In this document: positions 15,848-21,711 of the stretch, piece by piece
How positions within the stretch are numbered: the first letter of the stretch is position 1
Layout: each line of letters starts with the position of its first letter
From: QFOX01 sp044237845
Lineage (GTDB): Bacteria > Pseudomonadota > Alphaproteobacteria > Rickettsiales > UBA3002
NCBI GenBank assembly: GCA_044237845.1
Contig: JBIIEL010000035.1
Location: forward strand, 1-21,711
Reading direction: 5' to 3'
DNA length: 21,711 bases
Program-made: the position numbers and the translations under genes
The notes under the pieces: model-generated
Told to the model about the DNA's origin: nothing
Databases searched by the model: none
Seen by the model: only the letters and a program-made list of their open reading frames with translations

Positions 15848-16971
15848 TACGCTTTCTCCAGCACCGTGGCAATACCCATACCGCCGCCGATACAGGCAGT
15901 CGCGAGCGCATATTTTCCCTTCCCGCGCGAAAGCAGCAGCGCGGCCTTGCCCGTAATCCGCGCGCCGGAAGCACCGAGCGGGTGCCCGAGCGCAATCGCA
16001 CCGCCTTCCACATTCACCTTCGCCGCATCGCACCCGATTTCGGCGATGCACGGAATCGACTGCGCCGCAAACGCTTCGTTCAGCTCAATCACGTCGATGT
16101 CTTTGATTTTCAGCCCTGCACGGTCGAGCGCTTTTTTCGTCGCGCTGATCGGCCCCAGCCCCATGATGCCCGGCTCCAACCCCGAAACCGCCATCGATTT
16201 AATCCGCGCCAGAATCGGCAGCTTATGTTTCTTCGCGTAGTCTTCACTGGTCACCAGCACCGCCGCCGCGCCATCCGTCAACGGCGAAGATGTTCCTGCC
16301 GTCACCGTGCCATACACATCGAACACGGGGTCGAGCTTCGCCAAATCCTCCGGCGTCGAGCCCGCGCGAATCGTGCCGTCCTTATCCACCACGCCCGCTT
16401 TGGTAGTGATCGGCACAATCTCGCCACTCAAATCCGCCGCTGCCGCTTTACGGTGCGAGGCCAGCGCGAATTCCTCCTGTGCCTTACGCTCGACATGGAA
16501 TTTCTTCGCCACGTTTTCCGCCGTCAGCCCCATGCCCACATAGGCGTCGGGCATATTCTTATAGAGCACCGGGTTCGGCAGCGGGTTATAGCCACCCATT
16601 GGAATGCGCGTCATGGATTCCACCCCGGCGGCGATGAACACCTCGCCCTTGCCTGCAGCAATATTCCCCGCCGCGATATGAATCGCCTCCATGGAGGAAC
16701 CGCACCAGCGGTTGATGGTCAGCCCGCCCGTCGTCACCGGCAGCCCGGCCAGCAGCACCACGAGGCGCGCGAGGTTCAGCCCCTGCTCGCCCTCAGGGAA
16801 GGCACAGCCGAGCAGCACATCTTCGATGTCTTCAGGCTTCACGCCGGTTTTTTTGATGAGCGCTTTAATCACCTCCGCCGCCAGATCATCCGGGCGGACG
16901 GTCGCCAGCTGGCCTTTATGCGAAGGAGTGAACGGGGAACGAAGATAACCGACAATCACGGCGTGAGACAT
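15847..16971 (-). CDS. fadA: Acetyl-CoA C-acyltransferase (thiolase)
   Basis: Thiolase cleaves 3-ketoacyl-CoA with CoA to give acetyl-CoA and a shortened acyl-CoA, the last beta-oxidation step. The 374-residue protein has nucleophile Cys90 in NRWCGSSMEAI, NEAFAAQ, catalytic His330 in ALGHPLGASGARI, and Cys360 in ATACIGGGMGIA. It is a little shorter than the usual 390 or so. The ATG at 16971 has GGGAG about 8 nt upstream. It is the first gene of the operon thiolase, two six-Cys genes, FadN type, acyl-CoA dehydrogenase; this gene set recalls the Bacillus subtilis fadN-fadA-fadE operon, in a different order. Whether it degrades fatty acids or another acyl chain cannot be read from the sequence. 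Confidence 0.94.
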   Translation of the reverse strand: MSHAVIVGYLRSPFTPSHKGQLATVRPDDLAAEVIKALIKKTGVKPEDIEDVLLGCAFPEGEQGLNLARLVVLLAGLPVTTGGLTINRWCGSSMEAIHIAAGNIAAGKGEVFIAAGVESMTRIPMGGYNPLPNPVLYKNMPDAYVGMGLTAENVAKKFHVERKAQEEFALASHRKAAAADLSGEIVPITTKAGVVDKDGTIRAGSTPEDLAKLDPVFDVYGTVTAGTSSPLTDGAAAVLVTSEDYAKKHKLPILARIKSMAVSGLEPGIMGLGPISATKKALDRAGLKIKDIDVIELNEAFAAQSIPCIAEIGCDAAKVNVEGGAIALGHPLGASGARITGKAALLLSRGKGKYALATACIGGGMGIATVLEKA

Positions 16972-16999
16972 GCGAAAAGCTCCCTAGAGTTACGCACTC

Positions 17000-17027
17000 A
17001 CTATACACAACGGCTACGCGATGAAAA
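17000..17027 (-). promoter_or_regulatory. Possible promoter of the thiolase / beta-oxidation operon
   Basis: On the minus strand TTTTCA (17022-17027) and TATAGT (17000-17005) are 16 bp apart. The start site would be near 16993, about 22 nt before the thiolase ATG. The -10 is good and the -35 is weak. No clear FadR-like palindrome was seen next to it. Confidence 0.4.
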
Positions 17028-17091
17028 ACACATTACCATTCCCACCGCCCCTGCATCGCTTTTGGTGGCGGGGTGTTACAATTCTACCCGA

Positions 17092-17499
17092 TTAGGCGGC
17101 AATGCCAAGAGCAGAAGAAAACGTGCGGGCGGCGGCGATCGGAATTTGTTGCTGTCCACGCACAATACTTTCACGCAAGGCTGGCAGACTAACGCCGTGC
17201 GGCAACTCAAATGTGAGACTCAGTTTGTGCGAATCGTCACTTTCAACGGCATTACCAATTTCAACGAGGTTCTGTTCTTGGCAATCATCTCTTTCCGCTT
17301 TTATTTCTTTCCGACTTTTGAACATATCGTGATTGAGCGCCTCGTGAACAGCGGGAGTATCGCCCAAACGTCCACGAATTACTTGCGCCACCATTGCGCC
17401 ATCCGCCATGCGCCCAAACACGCAAGGAAGCTCTTTGCCAGATTCTAAGAATGCCGAAGTAAAGCACTCCTGAACCTTATCCGTATCAATTTTTGCCAA
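17092..17499 (-). CDS. Orphan protein, 135 residues, TTG start
   Basis: I do not recognise this protein. It is soluble, with no signal peptide or membrane segment, and has three cysteines (in QECF, LPCVF and DDCQ). The middle is acidic and polar (about 62-90), and the end (LSLTFELPHGVSLPALRESIV, then an Ala-rich helix) is more hydrophobic. The only start codon between the in-frame stop shared with the upstream gene and Met32 is TTG at 17499, with no clear ribosome site. It begins 9 nt after the upstream stop, so translation probably depends on coupling. Its C-terminal strand-helix pattern faintly recalls residues 101-147 of the neighbour, a guess that needs profile comparison. Confidence 0.65.
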   Translation of the reverse strand: MAKIDTDKVQECFTSAFLESGKELPCVFGRMADGAMVAQVIRGRLGDTPAVHEALNHDMFKSRKEIKAERDDCQEQNLVEIGNAVESDDSHKLSLTFELPHGVSLPALRESIVRGQQQIPIAAARTFSSALGIAA

Positions 17500-17508
17500 C
17501 GCCGTGGT

Positions 17509-18381
17509 TCACAATTTTCCATCCGCGCCTGCCTTGCTACCAAACTCAATCGTGGGCTGATCGCCCCAATCCGCTTTCATAATGGCTGCACTAAAGTCCA
17601 AGGAAGCAATCTCTTCAGCAGTCAGTACTTTTAGCGCGGCAATTTTTTGTCGCATATGCTGGAGGATGGCCTCCTTATGTTCCTTGAAATAGTCAACAAG
17701 GCGCGCTTCGCCTGAAACGGCAACCGACTCATCACCCTTCAGCGGTGCTGGTCGGATATGCATTTGCACCTTACCGTCACTGTGCTCCATATTAATGCGA
17801 CCCCAATCAGGATCTTCCACCGATGCCTGTTTATCTTGGTCAAAATACTCCGAAAGCAGTCCGATTTCTTGCTTCGAAAACTTTCCGGAGCTGCTCACTA
17901 TTCCCTTAAGCTGGTTCAAAATATCCTCATGGCTCAGCGCTTGCTGCGACAAATCCTTGGCAAACTTGACTTTGCCTGCCAGCGCGGGAATGCTGCCTAA
18001 AACAGCATGAACAGCCTTATTAACGGCACCCACATCATAATTTCCCACGTTGTCTCGCATGTGCAGCGTTAAGGTTGCCGTTTCATGTCCGCCAGTACCA
18101 TGCCCCATCAGAAACCCTTCATTGGCTTTTGCCCCACCAAGACTAACGGAATCAATCGGCATGGCGCTTGCGGCGCTTTCACTGCCATAAAGTTTGACTG
18201 GTAATCTTTTGAGCGTCTGCGCAAGAGCTAAATTCGCATTCCCAACCCAATCATACGGCGCTTCGTTATCGCTCTGTACAGCCCCACCGCCCATCACGGG
18301 CTGCATTTGCACGGGCGCTTCCACTGGCACAAAAGGAACTTCCTTGTTGCCACCCAGTAAACCACGGAAAAACTTGAACAT
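17509..18381 (-). CDS. Orphan protein, 290 residues, behind a Pho-box-like promoter
   Basis: I do not recognise this protein. It starts with a short amphipathic stretch (MFKFFRGLLGG), then a Pro/Gln/Gly-rich segment to about 40. A strand-rich part at 100-110 (ETATLTLHMRD) follows a glycine-rich GHGTGG. Residues 118-185 and 228-268 are probably helical. There is no signal peptide or membrane helix, and no cysteine. The ATG at 18381 has a TGAGG ribosome site 4 nt upstream. It is followed 9 nt later by the 135-residue orphan gene, and the two look like one transcription unit. Base composition is less GC-rich than the flanking enzyme genes, as for the 641-residue orphan. This might mean acquired or lineage-specific genes. 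Confidence 0.75.
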   Translation of the reverse strand: MFKFFRGLLGGNKEVPFVPVEAPVQMQPVMGGGAVQSDNEAPYDWVGNANLALAQTLKRLPVKLYGSESAASAMPIDSVSLGGAKANEGFLMGHGTGGHETATLTLHMRDNVGNYDVGAVNKAVHAVLGSIPALAGKVKFAKDLSQQALSHEDILNQLKGIVSSSGKFSKQEIGLLSEYFDQDKQASVEDPDWGRINMEHSDGKVQMHIRPAPLKGDESVAVSGEARLVDYFKEHKEAILQHMRQKIAALKVLTAEEIASLDFSAAIMKADWGDQPTIEFGSKAGADGKL

Positions 18382-18418
18382 ACGGCCTCACTTCACAAAA
18401 AAAGGGTTCATTACCCCT

Positions 18419-18463
18419 AACCTAGCAGAATCCCGGCGGGAGAAGTGTGACAGTTTTGTGAAG
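18419..18463 (-). promoter_or_regulatory. Pho-box-like operator with -10-like element, upstream of the 290-residue orphan gene
   Basis: On the minus strand CTTCACAAAAC and TGTCACACTTC (18442-18463) form an 11-bp direct repeat; the second unit is identical to that at 10788-10798 and the first keeps 8 of 11 bases. After 17 nt comes TGC-TAGGTT (hexamer at 18419-18424), at the same distance as TGC-TATAGT in the other copy. The start would be near 18412, about 30 nt before the ATG. The box begins 3 bp after the stop of the DUF1294 gene. Confidence 0.55.
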
Positions 18464-18465
18464 AT

Positions 18466-18756
18466 TTAGCCCAATACGTGGCTGATAGCTCTCATGAAAA
18501 TCTCCGGCTTGAAGATCAGCACGCCGATCTGGATCGCGGTGACCGCCCAGAATTTGAACTGAAAGCTGCCTTTACGGGTTTTGTGCCGCAGCCGTTGCTG
18601 GGCAACAATGGCTGCCAGCGTACCCCCCGCAAGGCCGCTCAGCAGCAGCGTGCCTTCGGAAATCCGCCAGCTGCCGTTAATCGCCGCGCGCTTATCCTGC
18701 CAGTAGAGCACATAGGTCAGCAGGTTTATTCCGACGAGATAGAGGGTGAGGTTCAT
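18466..18756 (-). CDS. DUF1294-family small membrane protein
   Basis: A 96-residue DUF1294 protein. Family landmarks are the N-terminal helix (LYLVGINLLTYVLYWQDKRAA), the loop WRISEGTLLLSGLAGGTLAAIVAQQRLRHKT, and KGSFQFKFW before the last helix; DK..A, WRI.E..LL, GG..GA and H.KT/K..F are the usual conserved spots. Three membrane helices are likely. The biochemical role of the family is unknown. The ATG at 18756 has an AGG site 5 nt upstream. It is read in the same direction as the orphan pair, whose Pho-box-like promoter starts 3 bp past this stop, and as the tRNA-Gly gene upstream. Confidence 0.88.
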   Translation of the reverse strand: MNLTLYLVGINLLTYVLYWQDKRAAINGSWRISEGTLLLSGLAGGTLAAIVAQQRLRHKTRKGSFQFKFWAVTAIQIGVLIFKPEIFMRAISHVLG

Positions 18757-18808
18757 GGGTGCCTATCAACAAATAATGACGTCCCCCTTCGGAGCTTCGA
18801 GGGACACT

Positions 18809-18867
18809 CCTACGCCCCAGATGCGGTTCCGGGCGGCGTAAGCCACCCGAAGCCCGCAGGGCGTAGG
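18809..18867. repeat. Long imperfect hairpin abutting the 3' end of tRNA-Gly
   Basis: On the minus strand an outer 9-bp stem CCTACGCCC/GGGCGTAGG encloses TGCGG/CCGCA and then GGGTGGC-TTAC-GCCGCCC with one G-T pair. Almost the whole 59 nt is paired, with small internal loops. It begins one base past the encoded CCA. No T-run follows, so it is not a standard terminator. It might be a processing signal, a REP-like repeat or a small structured RNA. Confidence 0.6.
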
Positions 18868-18868
18868 G

Positions 18869-18942
18869 TGGAGCGGGTACAGGGAATCGAACCCTGGCCT
18901 AAAGCTTGGGAAGCTTTCGTTCTACCATTGAACTACACCCGC
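18869..18942 (-). tRNA. tRNA-Gly (anticodon CCC), CCA encoded
   Basis: The 74-nt gene folds as a full cloverleaf. The acceptor stem GCGGGTG/TACCCGC has one G-T pair, discriminator T and then encoded CCA. The D-arm contains GTTCAATGGTAGAAC. The anticodon stem-loop is AAAGC-TTCCCAA-GCTTT, placing CCC at positions 34-36. The T-arm is CAGGG-TTCGATT-CCCTG. The tRNA reads GGG glycine codons. Confidence 0.95.
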
Positions 18943-18954
18943 GCAGAGCTGGGG

Positions 18955-18983
18955 TTGATAGCGAGAATAAAGCGCAAAGGCAA
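18955..18983 (-). promoter_or_regulatory. Predicted promoter of tRNA-Gly
   Basis: On the minus strand TTGCCT (18978-18983) and TATCAA (18955-18960) are 17 bp apart, each with four of six consensus bases. The start would be about 6 nt before the mature tRNA 5' end at 18942. A GC-rich stretch follows the -10, as in stringently controlled promoters, but that is only suggestive. Confidence 0.45.
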
Positions 18984-19022
18984 GCGCGGCGCACCATGTT
19001 GCATCTGCGAAACAACAATCGC

Positions 19023-19051
19023 TTGATTCCCCGCCGCAATTTCCCTAAATA
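19023..19051 (+). promoter_or_regulatory. Possible mscL promoter
   Basis: TTGATT (19023-19028) and TAAATA (19046-19051) are 17 bp apart. The start would be near 19058, giving a leader of about 29 nt before the ATG at 19087. The -10 match is weak. Confidence 0.3.
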
Positions 19052-19086
19052 CCGCGCACTTAAACTACTATCCGAAAGGCAAGCTC

Positions 19087-19503
19087 ATGTTAAACGAATT
19101 CAAAGCATTTATCGCAAAAGGCAATGTGCTCGATATGGCCGTTGGTATCATCATCGGTGCGGCATTCACCGCCATCGTCGGCTCGCTCGTGTCCGACATC
19201 ATCAACCCCGTGATCGGCATGCTCATCGGCGGCATCGACTTCAGCAACTACTATTTCGACCTGTCGATGGGTGGCTATGAGTCGCTCGAAGCGGCGAAAA
19301 AAGCAGGCGCGCCGCTCATCATGTATGGCCTGTTCATCAACGCCATCATCAAGTTCCTTATTGTTGCGTTTGTGGTGTTCATCCTCGTGAAGAACGTCAA
19401 CAAGCTGAAAGACAAAATGATCAAAGCGGAAGCAGCAGCACCTGCTGCTCCGGCGGAAGACATCGTGCTCCTGCGCGAAATCCGCGATGCGCTGAAGAAA
19501 TGA
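19087..19503 (+). CDS. mscL: Large-conductance mechanosensitive channel MscL
   Basis: MscL is a homopentameric inner-membrane channel that opens under strong membrane tension to release solutes during sudden osmotic drop. The 138 residues match the usual 130-150. The N-terminal helix and first membrane helix carry the signature FKAFIAKGNVLDMAVGIIIGAAFTAIV, with the hydrophobic gate region at AVGIIIGAAF. A periplasmic loop follows (about 50-75), then the second membrane helix (about 78-101) and KNVNKLKDK. The Ala/Pro-rich linker and the C-terminal helix EDIVLLREIRDALKK complete the family plan. The ATG at 19087 has AAAGG about 8 nt upstream. It is followed by a composite hairpin and then a clear terminator, so it appears monocistronic. 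Confidence 0.97.
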   Translation: MLNEFKAFIAKGNVLDMAVGIIIGAAFTAIVGSLVSDIINPVIGMLIGGIDFSNYYFDLSMGGYESLEAAKKAGAPLIMYGLFINAIIKFLIVAFVVFILVKNVNKLKDKMIKAEAAAPAAPAEDIVLLREIRDALKK

Positions 19504-19508
19504 CGGTA

Positions 19509-19561
19509 AGCCTTAGCGGCTATGCCGCTTAGGCTCCCGTCATCCCCGCGAAGGCGGGGAT
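19509..19561. repeat. Composite double-hairpin element, copy 2
   Basis: A 12-bp stem with one mismatch, AGCCTTAGCGGC/GCCGCTTAGGCT (loop TAT, 19509-19535), is followed by ATCCCCGC-GAAG-GCGGGGAT (19542-19561) inside a CCCGTCAT...GGATCC frame. Layout and flanking bases match copy 1 at 10827-10874. Confidence 0.65.
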
Positions 19562-19568
19562 CCAGACC

Positions 19569-19602
19569 AAGGGCTGCGGTATCACCCCCGCAGCCCTTTT
19601 TC
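19569..19602 (+). terminator. Intrinsic terminator of mscL
   Basis: AAGGGCTGCGG and CCGCAGCCCTT form an 11-bp stem around an 8-nt loop (TATCACCC), followed directly by a T-run (TTTTTC from 19597). The stem is GC-rich at its core, and the T-run is on the plus strand, matching the direction of mscL. Confidence 0.88.
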
Positions 19603-19659
19603 TTTGCCAAAAGCGTGAGGAAACGCTAGATTCTCCGCGCAAAACATCAGGAGTCCCCC

Positions 19660-21195
19660 ATGGCCACATCCACCGCCGCTGCCACCGCATCCACCGCTAT
19701 CGAACTCTTCCCGCGCGGGCAAACACTCGTCGGCGTCAGCGTGAACGGCGCGCCGCAATATATGGAACTCACGCGTGCCAACCGCCACGGGCTCATCGCG
19801 GGCGCGACTGGCACCGGCAAAACCGTCACGCTGCAAACCCTCGCCGAGGGGTTTTCGCGGCAAGGCGTGCCCGTGTTTATGGCGGATGTGAAGGGCGATC
19901 TGTCCGGCATCGCCGCGCCGGGCAACAACGCCAAATTCGCCGACCGCGCCGCGTCGCTCAACATCACCCCATTCGAATTCGCCGCGCTGCCCACCGTATT
20001 CTGGGATGTATTCGGCAAAAAAGGCCACCCCGTGCGCATCACCATGTCGGAGATCGGGCCCGTGCTGCTATCGCAACTGCTCGAACTGTCCGACGCGCAG
20101 GAAGGCGTGCTCACCCTCGCCTTCAAAGTGGCGGATGACGAAGGCCTCCTGCTGCTCGACCTCGAAGATCTGCAGGCGCTGCTCGTCCATGTCAGCGAGA
20201 ACGCGAAGGCGCTTTCCGCGCAATACGGCAATGTCTCGACCACCACCGTCGCCGCCATTCAGCGCAAACTGCTGCAGCTCGGGCAGGAGGGCGCAGAGGA
20301 AATGTTCGGCGAGCCCGCGCTCGACATCCACGACCTCATGCAAACGAAAGACGGCATGGGCGTCGTCAATATTCTCTCCTCCGACGTGCTGATCCAGAAG
20401 CCGCGCATGTACGCGACCTTCCTGCTCTGGCTGCTGTCGGAGCTGTTTGAAAACCTCCCCGAAGCGGGCGATATCGACAAGCCAAAACTCGTCTTCTTCT
20501 TCGACGAGGCGCATCTGCTGTTCAACATTGCGGAAAAACCACTGCTCGAAAAAGTGGAGCAGGTCGTACGCCTCATCCGCAGCAAAGGCGTCGGCGTGTA
20601 TTTCATCACCCAGCAGCCGCAAGATATTCCGGATGCGGTGCTGGCGCAGCTTTCAAACCGCGTGCAGCACGCGCTACGCGCCTTCACCCCGGCCGACCAA
20701 AAAGCGGTGAAAGTCGCGGCGAGCACCTTCCGCCCCAACCCGGCGTTCGACACGCAAACCCTCATCACCACCCTCGCGGTGGGTGAGGCGCTGGTCTCGT
20801 TCCTGATGCCGGATGGCAGCCCGGCGATGGTCGAGCATACCAAAATCCGCCCGCCTTTTTCGCGCGTCGGCCCGCTGAGTGATGCTGAGCGCGGCGGCGT
20901 GATGGGCAACGACGTCATCGGCGATACCTACGACACCGCCATCAACCGCGAATCGGCTTACGAGAAACTAGGCACACGGCGTGCGCAGGCAGAACAAGAC
21001 ACGCAAAAATCCAGCGGCGGCCTGCTGGGTTCCGTGATGGGAAAAACGACCGCCTCCCCACGCAGTGGGGGTCGCCCGGCCGATAGTATCGGTACACAAA
21101 TCGCCAAAGCGGCCGTGCGTTCCGCGACCTCCACCATCGGCCGCAAAATCGGCAACCAGATCATCCGCGGCGTACTTGGCAGCATTTTGAAGTAG
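19660..21195 (+). CDS. HerA/DUF853-family P-loop ATPase (YjgR-like)
   Basis: A 511-residue ATPase of the HerA/FtsK superfamily, DUF853 group, to which Escherichia coli YjgR belongs. Its cellular role is not well established; relatives move DNA or work with nucleases. Walker A is GATGTGKT (48-55), Walker B is KLVFFFDEAHLLF (276-288, with Asp282 and Glu283), and TQQP at 317-320 looks like a sensor. Family segments include FMADVKGDLSGIA, RSKGVGVYFITQQP and ALLVHVSE. The C-terminal tail (about 450-511) is Gly/Ser-rich with a final hydrophobic stretch (IGNQIIRGVLGSILK). AGGAG 6 nt before the ATG supports the start. It stands alone between the mscL terminator and a convergent membrane-protein gene, with no nuclease neighbour. 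Confidence 0.92.
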   Translation: MATSTAAATASTAIELFPRGQTLVGVSVNGAPQYMELTRANRHGLIAGATGTGKTVTLQTLAEGFSRQGVPVFMADVKGDLSGIAAPGNNAKFADRAASLNITPFEFAALPTVFWDVFGKKGHPVRITMSEIGPVLLSQLLELSDAQEGVLTLAFKVADDEGLLLLDLEDLQALLVHVSENAKALSAQYGNVSTTTVAAIQRKLLQLGQEGAEEMFGEPALDIHDLMQTKDGMGVVNILSSDVLIQKPRMYATFLLWLLSELFENLPEAGDIDKPKLVFFFDEAHLLFNIAEKPLLEKVEQVVRLIRSKGVGVYFITQQPQDIPDAVLAQLSNRVQHALRAFTPADQKAVKVAASTFRPNPAFDTQTLITTLAVGEALVSFLMPDGSPAMVEHTKIRPPFSRVGPLSDAERGGVMGNDVIGDTYDTAINRESAYEKLGTRRAQAEQDTQKSSGGLLGSVMGKTTASPRSGGRPADSIGTQIAKAAVRSATSTIGRKIGNQIIRGVLGSILK

Positions 21196-21239
21196 GGCAC
21201 TGCGTGCCAGCGGTCTGTCACCCCGGCGAATGCCGGGGT
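21196..21239. repeat. Double hairpin between convergent genes, copy 3 (weaker)
   Basis: GGCAC-TGC-GTGCC (21196-21208) is followed after 11 nt by ACCCCGGC-GAAT-GCCGGGGT (21220-21239). The plan, a small hairpin with a 3-nt loop and then a GTCA-CCCSGC hairpin, echoes copies 1 and 2. It sits between convergent genes and may end both transcripts, though no T-run follows on either side. Confidence 0.5.
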
Positions 21240-21256
21240 CTGCGCCTAAAGGAAAA

Positions 21257-21697
21257 CTACCCCCGCCGACGCATCAGCAGCGGCAGGCCGAGCGCCGCGA
21301 TGCCGAACAGCACGCGCATCACCTTCAGCGCCGTCAGCTGCCGCGGCAGATCCTCATACTCGCCCGCGCGCAAAAACACCGCCGGGTCAGCCGCGAGATA
21401 CACCACCGGCTCCTTCGTGCCCAGCTCCGGCGCCTTGTTGCGGTCGCGCAGCTCATAGCCGCCGATGATTTCCTTGCCATCCACCGTAAACGCGAAAGTG
21501 ATCTGGTTCACCACTTCGCTCGTCGTCTCGTTCTTCTTCACCATCGGCGTATAGACCTGCGTAATCACCGCATCCGTCTTCACCACCGCACCCGCATCCG
21601 CCATCGGCGCAATCTGCCCAAGGCGATAGTTGCAATAAAACGCCGCCCCCGCCGCCGCGAGAAAGAGAATAACGATTAGCATAAAACGACCTTTCAT
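21257..21697 (-). CDS. DUF3592-type membrane-anchored protein
   Basis: A 146-residue protein with a hydrophobic N-terminal helix (about 5-21; an uncleaved anchor or signal) and a second hydrophobic stretch near the end (about 124-141) before basic RRRG. The domain between is strand-rich: DAVITQVYTPMVKKN, NQITFAFTVDGKEIIGGYELRD, and EPVVYLAADPAVFLR. This pattern (two helices flanking a small beta domain, with Y.F.V.G..I and V.Y.P..P) fits DUF3592, of unknown function. The ATG at 21697 has AGAGG about 8 nt upstream; Met6 is a possible alternative. The gene is convergent with the ATPase gene. Confidence 0.72.
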   Translation of the reverse strand: MKGRFMLIVILFLAAAGAAFYCNYRLGQIAPMADAGAVVKTDAVITQVYTPMVKKNETTSEVVNQITFAFTVDGKEIIGGYELRDRNKAPELGTKEPVVYLAADPAVFLRAGEYEDLPRQLTALKVMRVLFGIAALGLPLLMRRRG

Positions 21698-21711
21698 AGA
21701 CTAAACCTCTT

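Noticed and set aside
17041..17090. GC-rich CCACCGCCCC ... GGTGGCGGGG region as a terminator for the orphan pair
   Set aside because: The arms are not true reverse complements over their length; only 5-bp alternative stems form and no T-run follows.
15757..17448. Long plus-strand frame across thiolase and an orphan gene
   Set aside because: It runs antisense to thiolase, the first six-Cys gene and the 135-residue gene, and has no domain signature.
18478..19026. Plus-strand frame spanning DUF1294 and the tRNA
   Set aside because: It passes straight through a clear tRNA gene and antisense to DUF1294.
1..21711. Defence island, prophage or insertion sequence
   Set aside because: No transposase, integrase, phage structural gene, restriction enzyme or toxin-antitoxin pair was recognised. 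The HerA-like ATPase stands without a nuclease partner and fits the DUF853 housekeeping type.

Overview
The window looks like the chromosome of an alphaproteobacterium. The evidence is the argJ / parvulin / divergent secA neighbourhood, a SecA with a C-terminal Cys3His zinc motif, a bacterial-type AspRS with the histidine associated with non-discriminating enzymes, and many intergenic hairpins of the GTCATCCC...GGGATCC type. Most genes are GC-rich and densely packed. No insertion sequence, integrase, CRISPR array or rRNA was seen. The exact lineage cannot be set from the window.

Layout. At 1-1402 (minus) a secreted parvulin is coupled to a truncated argJ. SecA (1586-4270, plus) diverges from them. 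At 4277-6618 (minus) aspS is followed by two small paralogous three-helix membrane proteins. At 6665-8125 (plus) a DUF167 protein precedes ribonuclease D. At 8101-10629 (minus) a 641-residue orphan protein is followed by a Nudix hydrolase. A 438-bp gene-free region (10630-11067) carries a Pho-box-like promoter and several hairpins. At 11068-16971 (minus) lies a fatty-acid beta-oxidation operon: thiolase, two tiny secreted six-cysteine proteins, a FadN-type hydroxyacyl-CoA dehydrogenase/enoyl-CoA hydratase, and an acyl-CoA dehydrogenase. At 17092-18381 (minus) are two more orphan genes, again behind a Pho-box-like promoter. They are followed by a DUF1294 membrane protein (18466-18756, minus), tRNA-Gly(CCC) (minus), mscL (plus) with a good terminator, a HerA/DUF853 ATPase (plus) and a DUF3592-type membrane protein (minus).

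Two observations deserve the most attention. First, the two orphan transcription units (8704-10629 and 17092-18381) share an upstream block that matches the PhoB operator. It sits at the same 17-nt distance from a TGC-extended -10-like element, which suggests a phosphate-starvation regulon of uncharacterised proteins. Second, two paralogous secreted proteins with near-identical cysteine spacing sit between thiolase and FadN, joined by overlapping stop/start codons, inside an otherwise ordinary fad operon. A family of composite double-hairpin elements and a long hairpin abutting the tRNA-Gly gene are the notable non-coding structures.

All calls come from reading the sequence by eye and from knowledge of protein families. 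No database search or folding program was run.
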